From Opitutia bacterium (GTDB lineage: Bacteria > Verrucomicrobiota > Verrucomicrobiia > Opitutales > T3Sed10-336): a stretch of DNA of 36,846 nt. Where the stretch lies: NCBI GenBank assembly GCA_003566885.1, contig PXBO01000047.1, positions 1 through 36,846 of the forward strand. Reading direction: 5' to 3'. Below, piece by piece: positions 1-8,527 of the stretch. The position numbers and the translations under genes are program-made. The notes under the pieces are model-generated. The model made no database searches and was not told the DNA's origin. It was given only the letters and a program-made list of their open reading frames with translations. Position 1 is the first letter of the stretch; every line of letters starts with the position of its first letter.

Positions 1-255
1 AAGCTGGGGGAAAACGAGCTGGGTATCGAACTCTACCGCGAAATGAGCGACCGCGGTTTGCCGCTTTCTGAACTCAGTGCCTCCGCCGGCGAAAGCATCG
101 CCTTCTTCGCAGAACTTTGGAAAACGGAAAGGGAGTCGGCGCCGGACGAGGATGACGCCGGTCCGCTCCTGGACCCACGCCCGCCGCAAGCGGACCTGAA
201 CCTGCCGCTGCGCGAAGTCCGGCGGCTTCTCCTCGCATTGCCCGATCTCGAATAA
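1..255 (+). CDS. C-terminal end of an unidentified protein (5' truncated by window edge)
   Basis: An open frame runs from base 1 to a TAA at 253-255, so only about 84 C-terminal residues are visible. The fragment begins KLGENELGIELYREM and continues as an acidic, proline-containing tail ending LLLALPDLE. An ATG at 43 lies in the same frame, but reading continues upstream of it without a stop, so the gene very probably starts outside the window. I do not recognise the family. It lies 46 bases upstream of the ExbB/TolQ-like gene on the same strand and could share its transcript. There is no visible domain, membrane segment or motif that would support a function. Confidence 0.5.
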   Translation, partial: KLGENELGIELYREMSDRGLPLSELSASAGESIAFFAELWKTERESAPDEDDAGPLLDPRPPQADLNLPLREVRRLLLALPDLE

Positions 256-301
256 ATCCCATCCAACGAATACCACAACCACTGCATCAACGCCCTACCC
301 T

Positions 302-1072
302 ATGAAACCGACATCGATTCGATTCCTTTGCCTGGCACCCTTCTTCCTGGCGGCAAGTTTACCCCTGCACGCGGCCGACGCGCCGGCGACCGGCGGACAA
401 CTCAGCCTTTGGAGTCTCTTACAACAGGGAGGCTGGGCCATGTACCCTCTGGCGGCCTGTTCCGTTGTCATGTTCTTCCTGATCTTTCACTGCGTCCGGG
501 AAACCGCCCCGGCCAGGTTCATTCCCCCCAACGCCCTGCCCCACCTGGCGTCGTTGTTGGGTTCGCATCGCATCGAGGAAGCGATGACCCACCTCGAAAC
601 GACGCCGGGCGTGCTGGCCCGGTCAATGCAGCCCGCATTGCTGAAGGCCCGGCCCGACCTTGCCGACGCGGGCAAAGAGCAGGTGGAGGCCGCCCTGGCC
701 GAGGCGCTCGAACATGAGGAGAACAGCATCTCTCAATGGATCACCTACCTGAATGTGGTCGCCAGCGTCGCTCCCATGATCGGGCTGCTGGGCACGGTGA
801 GCGGAATGATCGGGGCCTTTCAGACCATCTCGCTCGGGGGCATGGGGCGTCCGGAGTTGCTCGCCGGCGACATCGGCCAGGCCCTGGTCACCACCGCCAC
901 CGGATTGACCATCGGTATTCCCGCGATGATCGCCTATTTCGTCCTGCGCAATCGCCTGGAAAACCGAATGCTCGAAACAACCCGCGGCGCCACCGAACTA
1001 ATCGACACCCTGGCCGCCGGATACCCCTTCGATGGAGATGCCGAGACCCAGGAGGAAGTCGAGCGGGTTTGA
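302..1072 (+). CDS. MotA/TolQ/ExbB-family proton channel protein with signal peptide
   Basis: Predicted inner-membrane proton-channel subunit (ExbB/TolQ/MotA superfamily), the kind that couples proton motive force to an ExbD/TolR-type partner and a periplasmic or outer-membrane machine. The 256-residue protein begins with a cleavable-looking signal peptide (positive start, hydrophobic stretch, AHA-like end at LPLHAADA near residue 26). A transmembrane helix follows (WAMYPLAACSVVMFFLIF), then a cytoplasmic region of about 80 residues, then the diagnostic family segment with two helices: VVASVAPMIGLLGTVSGMIG and the ALVTTATGLTIGIPAMIAYF block. An N-terminal signal peptide before the channel domain is common in ExbB proteins of Bacteroidetes and PVC bacteria. 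No ExbD/TolR gene follows: the next 190 bases hold only a GxxExxY remnant, so the partner must be elsewhere or lost. Confidence 0.9.
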   Translation: MKPTSIRFLCLAPFFLAASLPLHAADAPATGGQLSLWSLLQQGGWAMYPLAACSVVMFFLIFHCVRETAPARFIPPNALPHLASLLGSHRIEEAMTHLETTPGVLARSMQPALLKARPDLADAGKEQVEAALAEALEHEENSISQWITYLNVVASVAPMIGLLGTVSGMIGAFQTISLGGMGRPELLAGDIGQALVTTATGLTIGIPAMIAYFVLRNRLENRMLETTRGATELIDTLAAGYPFDGDAETQEEVERV

Positions 1073-1089
1073 TTCGAAAGGCAAAACGG

Positions 1090-1218
1090 ATGAATCACCA
1101 CGAAGAGCACAAAGCCCAGATTCTGACCTACCTAAAGTTATCCGGCATTCGGACAGGACTTATTTTGAACTTCAATGTATCGAGACTCAAAGATGGAATA
1201 AAACCCTACGTCCTTTAG
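1090..1218 (+). pseudogene. Remnant of a GxxExxY-family gene (internal deletion)
   Basis: A 42-residue frame (ATG 1090, TAG 1216-1218) reads MNHHEEHK followed by AQILTYLKLSGIRTGLILNFN and a short tail ending DGIKPYVL. The second part is the typical C-terminal region of GxxExxY proteins (about 125 residues, function unknown). The N-terminal half with the name-giving motif is missing, so the start appears joined directly to the C-terminus. The MNHHEEH part is encoded by the left inverted repeat of the element described at 1095-1256. It is too short to be functional by itself. Confidence 0.65.
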
Positions 1219-1256
1219 CCCTGAATCCTTCGTGCCCTTCGCGCTCTTCGTGGTGA
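1095..1256. repeat. Inverted-repeat-bounded element containing the GxxExxY remnant
   Basis: A perfect 14-base inverted repeat lies at 1095-1108 (TCACCACGAAGAGC) and 1243-1256 (GCTCTTCGTGGTGA). Further partial pairing continues inward: ACAAAG at 1109-1114 against CTTCGC at 1237-1242, four of six bases. The enclosed 134 bases contain almost all of the GxxExxY fragment. This resembles a small non-autonomous repeat, but no target-site duplication was established. Confidence 0.6.
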
Positions 1257-1281
1257 AAAAGAGCCCTCATCCCAACCAACC

Positions 1282-4200
1282 CTAGCCGCTTTCTCCGGCC
1301 AGGGCGGGGACGGCGGAATGTTCGGGTTCGGGGCGCTGGCGTTCGGAGTGGAAGCGCATGGAGACCACCTTGGAGACGCCTTTCTCCTCCATGGTGACGC
1401 CGAAAATGGCCTGAGCCTCGGAGATGGTGCGTTTGTTATGCGTAATGATCAGGAATTGCGACTCCTGGGTAAACTCCTTGAGCATGCCCGTGAATCGTCC
1501 GATATTGGCCTCGTCCAGGGGAGCGTCCAACTCGTCCAACACACAGAACGGACTGGGCTTCACCATGTAAATGGCGAAAAGGAGGGCCACCGCGGTCATG
1601 GTCTTCTGTCCGCCCGAGAGCAACACAATCCCTTTAAGCTTGGTGCCCGGAGGCTGAGCGATAATATCGATTCCGGCCTCCAGCGGATCCTCCGACTCCA
1701 GGAGTTCGAGGTTGGCCTTGCCGCCGCCGAAAAGGCTCTGGAAGGTGTAGGTGAAGTTCTTGGTGATCTGCTCGAAAATTTCTTTGAACTGCGTTGTCGA
1801 GCGTTCGTTGATATCGTCGATCGCACGCAGCAATTCGTCGCGGGATTCCACCAGGTCGGAGTGTTGCGTATTGAGGAACTCATGACGCTCTTTCAGCTCT
1901 ACGTACTCCTCGATCGCGACCAGGTTGACCGGTCCCATGGAGTGAATGCGCGAACGCAGGCTATCGATTTCGCCCTTCACCGCCGACCAATCCGTCTCGT
2001 CCATCGCGGCACGGTCTTCATCGGTCATCTCGGGACGCGGCCCGGCGGCCTTGCGCTTGCGCTTGGGAGTATCCTCATCGTCGTCAAGATCCAGCGGATG
2101 CGGTCCGGCGGGTTCGTCGTCCGCCCGCCAGAGGCATTCCCTCCAATCGACTTCGGGCAATGAAAGTTCGTATTCGCGTTCGATTTCCTCGAGCAGATAA
2201 TCGCGCCGCGATTTTCGCTCCGCCTGCCTGACCTGAAGCGTATTGAGCTCACTGCGACGTTTGTCCAGTTCGGTCCGGCGGTCGTGCACGGCTTTCTCGG
2301 CGGCGGTAATCCCCTCCTCCACGGAGGAGTATTGCCGCCTTACCTTCTCCACGTTTTCCTGGGCGGATATGAGCTCAGTCTCCGCTGCCGCGGCGTTCTC
2401 TTTCTGTTGAATATTTTCCTTCCGAAGGGATTCAATCTGCTCACCCAGACGCTCGATTTCCTGGCGCCGATGTTCGATTCCGCGTTGAAGCTCCGCGGTT
2501 TTGGTTTCCATTTCGCTGAGCCCGCGGTCCAGCATTTCCAGACGCTGTTTTTTCTGGGCCAGGTCGAAACGGGCCTCGGAAAGCTTTTCCCGTTCCTGCT
2601 CGAGTTCTGTCCGAACGGACCGGATACGTTCCTCGCAGGCCGCGATCGCTTCTTTGTGGTCATCGAGCGCCTTTTCCGCTTCCGCCAGGCTCCGGCGCAG
2701 CGCGTCGGATTCCTCATGGGCGGCAGCCCGGCGGGCCTGAAGCTTTTCCCGGTCGGACACCAGGCGAGCACATCGGCTCAAGGTTTCCTCCCGAGCCTTC
2801 TGCGCGCTGCGGAGTTCGGTCTCCAGAGAGGTCCGTTTGCCGGAGGACTCTCTAACGTTCACGTGAGCGGCCTCCACTCCCTTTTCCGCCTCCTCCAGGC
2901 TCGTTTGCAGCGCTTCGGCTTCCTGCTTGAGCGCCGTCAGACGCTTCTGCTCGGCGGCGATCTCCTTCTTCAGATCTCGAATTTCCGTCTCCCTCTGCAG
3001 GATCGAATTTCCCTTTCCTTTGTGATACCCGCCAAACACCAGACCACGCCGATCGATCAACTCCCCTTTGGCCGTCACCACATGCTGGAAGTCGAAATCG
3101 GGACGATCCTTCCAGAATTCGAAAAAGGCAGCGGCATCATCGGCAAAATAACTGCGGGCCAGCAAATCGCCCAGGGGATGCCCGGCACCGCCGCCGTCGC
3201 CCTCGACGGTGAACAATTCGGCCGCGGGTTTAATGGTCGGAGGCAGATCGGACGACGGATCGGAGCGCCCGTTTCCGTCCGGGACAAAACAAAGGCAAGC
3301 CTTGCCCATCTTGCGTTCGTCGAGAACGTGCAGCACCCGGAGAGCCACCTCGGGGTCCTTGACCGCCACGGAATCGATGGCGGATCCGAGGAGGGTCTCC
3401 AGGGCCGGAGCGCAATCCGGCTTAGCCTGAATGTTACGCGTGAGCGGGAAATATTCCGTTCCTTCGGGCAGAACTTCATCCAGTTTCCCCTGCAGGAGCG
3501 CTTTGGCGCCCTCGCTAAACCCTTCCAGCTTTTCCTGCAACTGCTGAAGAACCCGCAAACGGGCGTTATTCTGTGCCACCAACCGGTCGGATGCCTGGAT
3601 TTCCGCCTGTTTGGCGCGATAAGCTTCACGTCCGCCGACCACCCTGGCCCGAGCTTGCTCCAGGGCCTGCTGAGCGGCCGCCTGATCTTCCTCGGCCGCT
3701 TTCATGGCATCCGTAAACCGGGCGAGACCCTCTTCGGCGGCGCCCTTTTCCTTCTCCAGCGACGCGATCTCCTCATCCAACCCGGCGGCGCGGACCTCGT
3801 CCGACTTGAGACTGAGGTCAAACTCCGTGTTCCTGGCGCGAAGCCGCACCGTTTCGTTTTCCGCTTTCAGCAAATTCTGTTTTTCGGCGCCCAGCGCCTT
3901 TTCCTCCTCCGCGAGGCGCGCCTGCAAGGCCCGGACCTCTTGATCCCGGCTTTGAAAGAAGCGATCGGAATTCGCCACCACTTCGTGCTGCTCCTTTTTG
4001 GTCTGGGCGCTGCCGACCACCTCCTCGCTGGTTGCGGAGAGTTCCGACTCCATTCGCTCGATCTCTTTGGTGGCGTCGGCCAGACGGCCGGAATAATCCT
4101 CGCCCCGCGCCTCGGCCAAACGGGCGGCGTTTTCCGCCTGTTCCTTGCGGGAACGCAGATCGAAAACCGCCTGCTGCGCTTCCTGCAGCCGGGAGTTAAG

Positions 4201-5034
4201 GGCACTCCGCTCCGCTTTTCTTTCCTCGATGGCGGATTCGCGGCTCTCCAGATCCGCAGTTTCGCGCGCGACATCGGTCTGTAAAGCGGACACCTTTTCC
4301 TCAAGGCCGCTGAGTTCTTCCTGGAGAATGCTGTACTGGTGGCCGTTATAGGCCAAATCCAGTTTCTCGAGGCGGTGCCGGATCTTTTTGTAGCGAAGGG
4401 CCTTGCTGGCCTGACGACGCAAAGTGTTGATCTGGCGACGAACCTCATCGAGCACATCGGTCAACCTGGCGAGGTTGGCTTCGACCAGTTTCAGCTTGTT
4501 CAGCGCCTCACGCCGTTGGCTTTTGTATTTGGTGATTCCGGCGGCCTCTTCGAAGATCGCCCGCCGTTCCACCGGGTTGGAGGAAAGAATCTGGTCGATC
4601 TGGCCCTGGGCCATGATGGAATAGGACGAGCGGCCGATTCCGGTATCCATAAAAATGCGCTGGATATCCTTAAGGCGGCAGGCCTTGCCATTCAGGGAAT
4701 AATCGCTTTGGCCGTCGCGGGAAACCCGCCGCGTGATTTCCACCTCGTGGAATCCGTCGCCCAGGAGCGGTTCACATTCGGTGAAGATCAGCGAAACCTC
4801 ACAGAGCTGAACCGGCTTGCGCTGATCGGTGCCCTCGAAAATCACATCCTGCATCTTGCCGCCGCGCAACGCCTTGGCGCTCTGTTCTCCCAGAACCCAG
4901 CGAATGGCGTCCGCGATATTGCTCTTGCCGCAGCCGTTGGGACCGACGATCGCGGTGACGCCGGTGTCGAAGGTCAGCTTGGTCGGATCGGCAAAGCTTT
5001 TGAAGCCGTTTACTCTGAGTTCGCGAAGGTACAT
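1282..5034 (-). CDS. smc: Chromosome segregation protein SMC
   Basis: Bacterial condensin ATPase that organises and helps segregate the nucleoid, normally with ScpA/ScpB, which are not in this window. The 1250-residue protein has the full SMC layout. The N-terminal ATPase lobe has Walker A GPNGCGKSN at residues 31-39. Long Glu/Lys/Ala-rich coiled coils run from about 170 to 510, the hinge domain from about 525 to 675, and the return coiled coil to about 980. The C-terminal lobe has signature LSGGQK near 1143 and Walker B FCVLDELDAPLD near 1170. A lineage-specific linker of acidic then basic residues (LDLDDDEDTPKRKRKAAG) lies near 985-1000, just before the C-terminal lobe. The length is slightly above the usual 1150-1200. 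The ATG at 5034 opens with MYLRELRVNGFKSFAD, the canonical start. It is 23 bases downstream of opcA on the same strand. Confidence 0.98.
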   Translation of the reverse strand: MYLRELRVNGFKSFADPTKLTFDTGVTAIVGPNGCGKSNIADAIRWVLGEQSAKALRGGKMQDVIFEGTDQRKPVQLCEVSLIFTECEPLLGDGFHEVEITRRVSRDGQSDYSLNGKACRLKDIQRIFMDTGIGRSSYSIMAQGQIDQILSSNPVERRAIFEEAAGITKYKSQRREALNKLKLVEANLARLTDVLDEVRRQINTLRRQASKALRYKKIRHRLEKLDLAYNGHQYSILQEELSGLEEKVSALQTDVARETADLESRESAIEERKAERSALNSRLQEAQQAVFDLRSRKEQAENAARLAEARGEDYSGRLADATKEIERMESELSATSEEVVGSAQTKKEQHEVVANSDRFFQSRDQEVRALQARLAEEEKALGAEKQNLLKAENETVRLRARNTEFDLSLKSDEVRAAGLDEEIASLEKEKGAAEEGLARFTDAMKAAEEDQAAAQQALEQARARVVGGREAYRAKQAEIQASDRLVAQNNARLRVLQQLQEKLEGFSEGAKALLQGKLDEVLPEGTEYFPLTRNIQAKPDCAPALETLLGSAIDSVAVKDPEVALRVLHVLDERKMGKACLCFVPDGNGRSDPSSDLPPTIKPAAELFTVEGDGGGAGHPLGDLLARSYFADDAAAFFEFWKDRPDFDFQHVVTAKGELIDRRGLVFGGYHKGKGNSILQRETEIRDLKKEIAAEQKRLTALKQEAEALQTSLEEAEKGVEAAHVNVRESSGKRTSLETELRSAQKAREETLSRCARLVSDREKLQARRAAAHEESDALRRSLAEAEKALDDHKEAIAACEERIRSVRTELEQEREKLSEARFDLAQKKQRLEMLDRGLSEMETKTAELQRGIEHRRQEIERLGEQIESLRKENIQQKENAAAAETELISAQENVEKVRRQYSSVEEGITAAEKAVHDRRTELDKRRSELNTLQVRQAERKSRRDYLLEEIEREYELSLPEVDWRECLWRADDEPAGPHPLDLDDDEDTPKRKRKAAGPRPEMTDEDRAAMDETDWSAVKGEIDSLRSRIHSMGPVNLVAIEEYVELKERHEFLNTQHSDLVESRDELLRAIDDINERSTTQFKEIFEQITKNFTYTFQSLFGGGKANLELLESEDPLEAGIDIIAQPPGTKLKGIVLLSGGQKTMTAVALLFAIYMVKPSPFCVLDELDAPLDEANIGRFTGMLKEFTQESQFLIITHNKRTISEAQAIFGVTMEEKGVSKVVSMRFHSERQRPEPEHSAVPALAGESG

Positions 5035-5057
5035 GCGGGAAGGGAAAATCGAATGGA

Positions 5058-6071
5058 TTAAAAAAAGAAGGCTTCCGCCAGTTCCCGGTCAAGGGACAGC
5101 AGTCGCACCGAAAATGGCAGCACAGACTCGCCCCGATCGAGCCGGGCGCGGATTTCACCTTTGTTGGCCTCAAAATCGGCCTGCCAGCAAAAGTAGCGTC
5201 CGTCGCTGTAGTCACAACGCAACACAAAAGGAAACTCGCCTTCTTCGGCCGGTGTGAGCCGGGCGGCGGGAACCTGCTCAATGCCTTCCCGACCCGCACA
5301 GGCCTTCAGGCGTTCCCGGAACCAAGTGGCCAGGACGCGCGCTTCGGCCTTCCACCGGGGGGCGTGCCGCAGCTCGAGTCGCAGCAAATCGCTCCCCAAT
5401 CGAACGGGGTCGAAGCTGCTGAGAAACTGTCCGATGGACTGCCTCACGGGCAACAACCGGGCGTCCACCAGATCGCGCACCCGGCCGGGGTGTGGCCACT
5501 CGATGGAGGCGACTTCCGGAGTTTCCAGGCCGGAATCGTAGACAATACGCTTACAGACTTTGTGGAAGGACAGATATTGACCGGCGTTACGGCCGGAGGC
5601 GAAACGATGAAACCAGTAATAGGTCGGCAAATCGTTTTCCAGGAGGATGGAGACCTGATTCTCCAGAAAATCGTTTCCACCCCCCGGGTAGGAAAGAATC
5701 AACGCTTCGCAGCAGGAGCGATCGCGTCGCGTTTTTCCCACATAACATTCCGCGAACACCTTGAGGGTCATCAAGGTTTCGCTGCGCCGTTCGTATTCCG
5801 GGCACAAAACGATGATGCGGCAGGGATAACGCCGCGCGAAGCGCAGGGCGCCGGAAAACACGTCAAGCGCATCGGCCGCGGTGGTTTCGCGCCCCAGGTG
5901 GATGATTAGATTCATCTGGGAGGCGCGGAATTCGGCCGGCTCCTGGCCCGGACCGGACGGGGCCTCCCACATTCCCGCCAGGGCGGATTGCACGTCGGCC
6001 ACCGGAACCTCCAGCCCGGGAAGAGCGGAAAAAATATTCTCAGGGATCGAGCTCATCGTTTGCGCAGCCAT
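5058..6071 (-). CDS. opcA: Glucose-6-phosphate dehydrogenase assembly protein OpcA
   Basis: OpcA is the partner protein needed for assembly or activation of glucose-6-phosphate dehydrogenase in cyanobacteria and actinobacteria. This 337-residue protein has features of the OpcA/Zwf-associated family: an N-terminal alpha/beta domain with QMNLIIHLG and CRIIVLCPEYERR, a central segment containing LLENDLPTYYWFHR, and a C-terminal domain rich in Trp and Tyr. The assignment is reinforced by its position 19 bases downstream of zwf on the same strand. The frame is open further upstream, but that part overlaps zwf, so I place the start at the ATG at 6071; an alternative is the ATG at 6056. Neither has a clear Shine-Dalgarno sequence, which fits translation coupled to zwf. 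Confidence 0.85.
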   Translation of the reverse strand: MAAQTMSSIPENIFSALPGLEVPVADVQSALAGMWEAPSGPGQEPAEFRASQMNLIIHLGRETTAADALDVFSGALRFARRYPCRIIVLCPEYERRSETLMTLKVFAECYVGKTRRDRSCCEALILSYPGGGNDFLENQVSILLENDLPTYYWFHRFASGRNAGQYLSFHKVCKRIVYDSGLETPEVASIEWPHPGRVRDLVDARLLPVRQSIGQFLSSFDPVRLGSDLLRLELRHAPRWKAEARVLATWFRERLKACAGREGIEQVPAARLTPAEEGEFPFVLRCDYSDGRYFCWQADFEANKGEIRARLDRGESVLPFSVRLLSLDRELAEAFFF

Positions 6072-6090
6072 GAAAGAGAATGTGTTTGTT

Positions 6091-7644
6091 TCAGGGGCCG
6101 GCGCGCCGCCACTCGTGTCGGTTGTCCCAGAGGAGACGCTCGGACGCCAGAGGTCCCCAGGAACCGGCGACATAACCCTCCATCCCGCGCCGCCCCAGAT
6201 TGCGCCACGATTCGAGAATGGGAGTAATGAGGCGCCAGGAGGCCTCGGTTTCGTCGCCCCGAATAAAAAGGGTGCTGTCTCCGACCATGGCGTCAAGGAT
6301 GAGCCGCTCGTAGGCTTCCGGTGTGTTCGACCCATAGGTGGTCCGGTACCGGAAGTGCATTTTTACCGGTTGGGTGCGGGTTTCCAAACCGGGAATCTTG
6401 GAGTTCAGCAAGAGCGTCGTGCCCTCGTCGGGCTGAATCTGGATCACCATGGTGTTGGAGGCCAGATCGAAACGTTCGGCGTCACTGAACAGGATGCCGG
6501 GAGGCCGCTTAAACTGGACCGCGATCTCGCTCACGCGGCGCGCCATCCGTTTACCGGATCGCATGTAGAACGGCACCCCCGCCCAGCGCCAGTTGTTGAT
6601 GTTGAGCCGCAGGGCGGTGTAGGTTTCCGTCGAGGAGTCGTCGGCCACGCCATCCTCGTCGACATAGCCGGGAACCTTGCGCCCTCCGACCAGCCCCTCG
6701 GTGTACTGCGCGCGGACCACATCGGGTTTCGATTCATCGACGCTGACGGGCTGAATGGCTTTCAGGAGCTTGACCTTCTCGTCGCGAATCCCCTCGGGAT
6801 CGAGGGAAACGGGAGGTTCCATGGCGATCAGACTGAGCAGCTGCATGGTGTGGTTTTGGACCATGTCCCGCATGGCCCCGCTCTGCTCGTAATACCCGCC
6901 GCGGGAACCGACTCCCAGATCCTCCGCCACCGTGATCTGTACGCATTCGACATAGCGGCGGTTCCAAAGCGGTTCGAAAATCGTGTTGGCGAAACGCTGC
7001 ACCAGGAGATCCTGGACCGTTTCCTTACCCAGGTAATGGTCGATCCGATAAACCTGACGCTCTTCGAACTGCTGGGTGATGACCCGGTTGAGGTCACGGG
7101 CTGAATCCAGATCGCTGCCAAACGGTTTTTCAATCACCACCTTCGAGGCAAAGGGGGTGTGCTGGTGACGGCGGGCCAGGCCGCTGGCGCCGAGATTTTC
7201 GAGAATGGGCTTAAAAACCGACGGCGGGGTGGAAATGTAAAACAACGCCTGCACCTCTCGACCAAGGTCCTTCTCGATCACATCGATCCGTTCGCGCAGC
7301 CGGTCGAACGCCGGCCGCTCGTCGTAACCCCCGTGATGGTACACCGTGTTGCGGCCCACCCGTTCCCAGATGTCGGAGTTGAACTCGCGTCGGGAAAAGG
7401 TGCCGACCGACTCCGCCACCGCGCGGCGAAAGGCATCGTCGGCCATTTCCTTGCGACCATAGCCGATCAGGTGAAACTCGGGCGGAAGGAGGTTGTCCAG
7501 GCTCAGATTGTAGATTGCCGGAGCCAGCTTGCGGGCGGTCAGGTCGCCGGAAGCACCGAAAATGACCACCACGGTCGGTGGCGCTCCCCGGTGTTTGCTC
7601 AAACCCTGCAGGAAGGGATGTCTTTGCTTCTCGTCGGTCAGCAT
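6091..7644 (-). CDS. zwf: Glucose-6-phosphate 1-dehydrogenase
   Basis: Catalyses oxidation of glucose 6-phosphate to 6-phosphogluconolactone with NAD(P)+ reduction, the first step of the oxidative pentose phosphate pathway (cytoplasmic). The 517-residue protein has the Rossmann dinucleotide motif VIFGASGDL at about 27-35, EKPFGSD as the conserved coenzyme/substrate segment, and the active-site motif RIDHYLGKE near 200-208 with the catalytic His at 203. Length is normal for the family. I chose the ATG at 7644; a TTG at 7662 in the same frame would add six residues. It is followed after 19 bases by its assembly factor opcA, an arrangement also seen in cyanobacteria and actinobacteria, so the two probably form one transcript. 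Confidence 0.98.
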   Translation of the reverse strand: MLTDEKQRHPFLQGLSKHRGAPPTVVVIFGASGDLTARKLAPAIYNLSLDNLLPPEFHLIGYGRKEMADDAFRRAVAESVGTFSRREFNSDIWERVGRNTVYHHGGYDERPAFDRLRERIDVIEKDLGREVQALFYISTPPSVFKPILENLGASGLARRHQHTPFASKVVIEKPFGSDLDSARDLNRVITQQFEERQVYRIDHYLGKETVQDLLVQRFANTIFEPLWNRRYVECVQITVAEDLGVGSRGGYYEQSGAMRDMVQNHTMQLLSLIAMEPPVSLDPEGIRDEKVKLLKAIQPVSVDESKPDVVRAQYTEGLVGGRKVPGYVDEDGVADDSSTETYTALRLNINNWRWAGVPFYMRSGKRMARRVSEIAVQFKRPPGILFSDAERFDLASNTMVIQIQPDEGTTLLLNSKIPGLETRTQPVKMHFRYRTTYGSNTPEAYERLILDAMVGDSTLFIRGDETEASWRLITPILESWRNLGRRGMEGYVAGSWGPLASERLLWDNRHEWRRAGP

Positions 7645-7727
7645 AAATGCCCCAACTGACAATCAAAAATCCCGGAACACAAGCCTTAATCCGGCGACGG
7701 CCCCCGCCCTTCGGGAGTCTCCAATAT

Positions 7728-8171
7728 CTAACGCGCCCGGAAACTTTTGGCAAACAGCGGGATGTTCTCGAAATGGAGAATTCGTCGATCCGGAGGCCCT
7801 TCCAGATTGACCTCCACCACATCGAAACGAAAGGAGCGGGGTTTGTCGCGCAACCGGCGCAGGTAGGTCCGAATCGCCCGGCGCAGAGCGTCCTTCTTCC
7901 GCCCATCCACCGCCGCGTAATAACCGGGGACCAGCCCCTCGGAACGGCGCGTCTTGACCTCGACGAAAACGAGTACGCCGTCATGGCTGGCCACCAGATC
8001 GATTTCCTCCCTCCCGTCCCGCCAATTGCGCGCGAGCACCCGGAACCCGGCGACCCGCACCAGGTATTCCTCCGCCAGGCGCTCGCCTTCGCAACCGGTA
8101 CGTTGGGCGTCGGAATCACGGTCGTCCCGCGGGCGGGGTCTGCGAAAGGGTAGGTTCACCAACCCAGCCAA
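7728..8171 (-). CDS. yraN: YraN family protein (UPF0102), endonuclease-like fold
   Basis: A 147-residue member of the YraN/UPF0102 family, which has a restriction-endonuclease-like fold; its biological role is not established. Diagnostic elements are the N-terminal GCEGERLAEEYL helix, the RNWRDGREEIDLVASHDGVL strand-turn with the conserved Glu-Ile-Asp, and VFVEVKTRR, which together make the putative E-D-ExK nuclease-type site. The first codon is TTG at 8171, or GTG at 8159; no ATG is available before the conserved region. The N-terminus is unusually Arg/Asp-rich (RRPRPRDDRD). It lies 83 bases upstream of zwf on the same strand and 91 bases downstream of tRNA-Ala. Confidence 0.92.
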   Translation of the reverse strand: MAGLVNLPFRRPRPRDDRDSDAQRTGCEGERLAEEYLVRVAGFRVLARNWRDGREEIDLVASHDGVLVFVEVKTRRSEGLVPGYYAAVDGRKKDALRRAIRTYLRRLRDKPRSFRFDVVEVNLEGPPDRRILHFENIPLFAKSFRAR

Positions 8172-8262
8172 AACGACACCCCCAACCGGGGCAAGGGGAA
8201 TTCTCGCAGCGTTCGGCAGCAGGGGGTCCGCCTGCGCTCTTCGCTTTGCAGCGCGCGGAGGC

Positions 8263-8338
8263 TGGTGGAGCCGATCGGGATCGAACCGACGACCTCGTCA
8301 TTGCGAACGACGCGCTCTTCCAACTGAGCTACGGCCCC
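8263..8338 (-). tRNA. tRNA-Ala (anticodon CGC)
   Basis: A complete 76-base cloverleaf on the minus strand. The acceptor stem is GGGGCCG paired with CGGCTCC and contains the G3-U70 wobble that identifies alanine tRNAs. The D arm is GCTC/GAGC. The anticodon stem is CGTCG/TGACG with loop TTCGCAA, giving anticodon CGC at 8303-8305 for GCG codons. The T loop is TTCGATC. Discriminator A73 and the CCA end (8263-8265) are encoded. Confidence 0.97.
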
Positions 8339-8527
8339 AATTACCTAAACCCGCAGATTGAAAGAAATCGAGAAGCGAGTAAACCACGAATTTCGCCACT
8401 CCACTCCCGGCGCGGATTTTTTCCACCGCACATCGCTTAATGGTCTTGTCTTTGGCCGGAGTTTTCGCTTTTCTCCAGCCTGGAGACGTACTCCCATTAC
8501 TGATTCCAGCAAATCGACTCAACTCGT

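Noticed and set aside
2284-4284. A long plus-strand frame (about 666 codons) opposite smc.
   Set aside because: It is antisense to the well-conserved SMC coiled coil, has no homology and arises from the regular GC-rich codon pattern.
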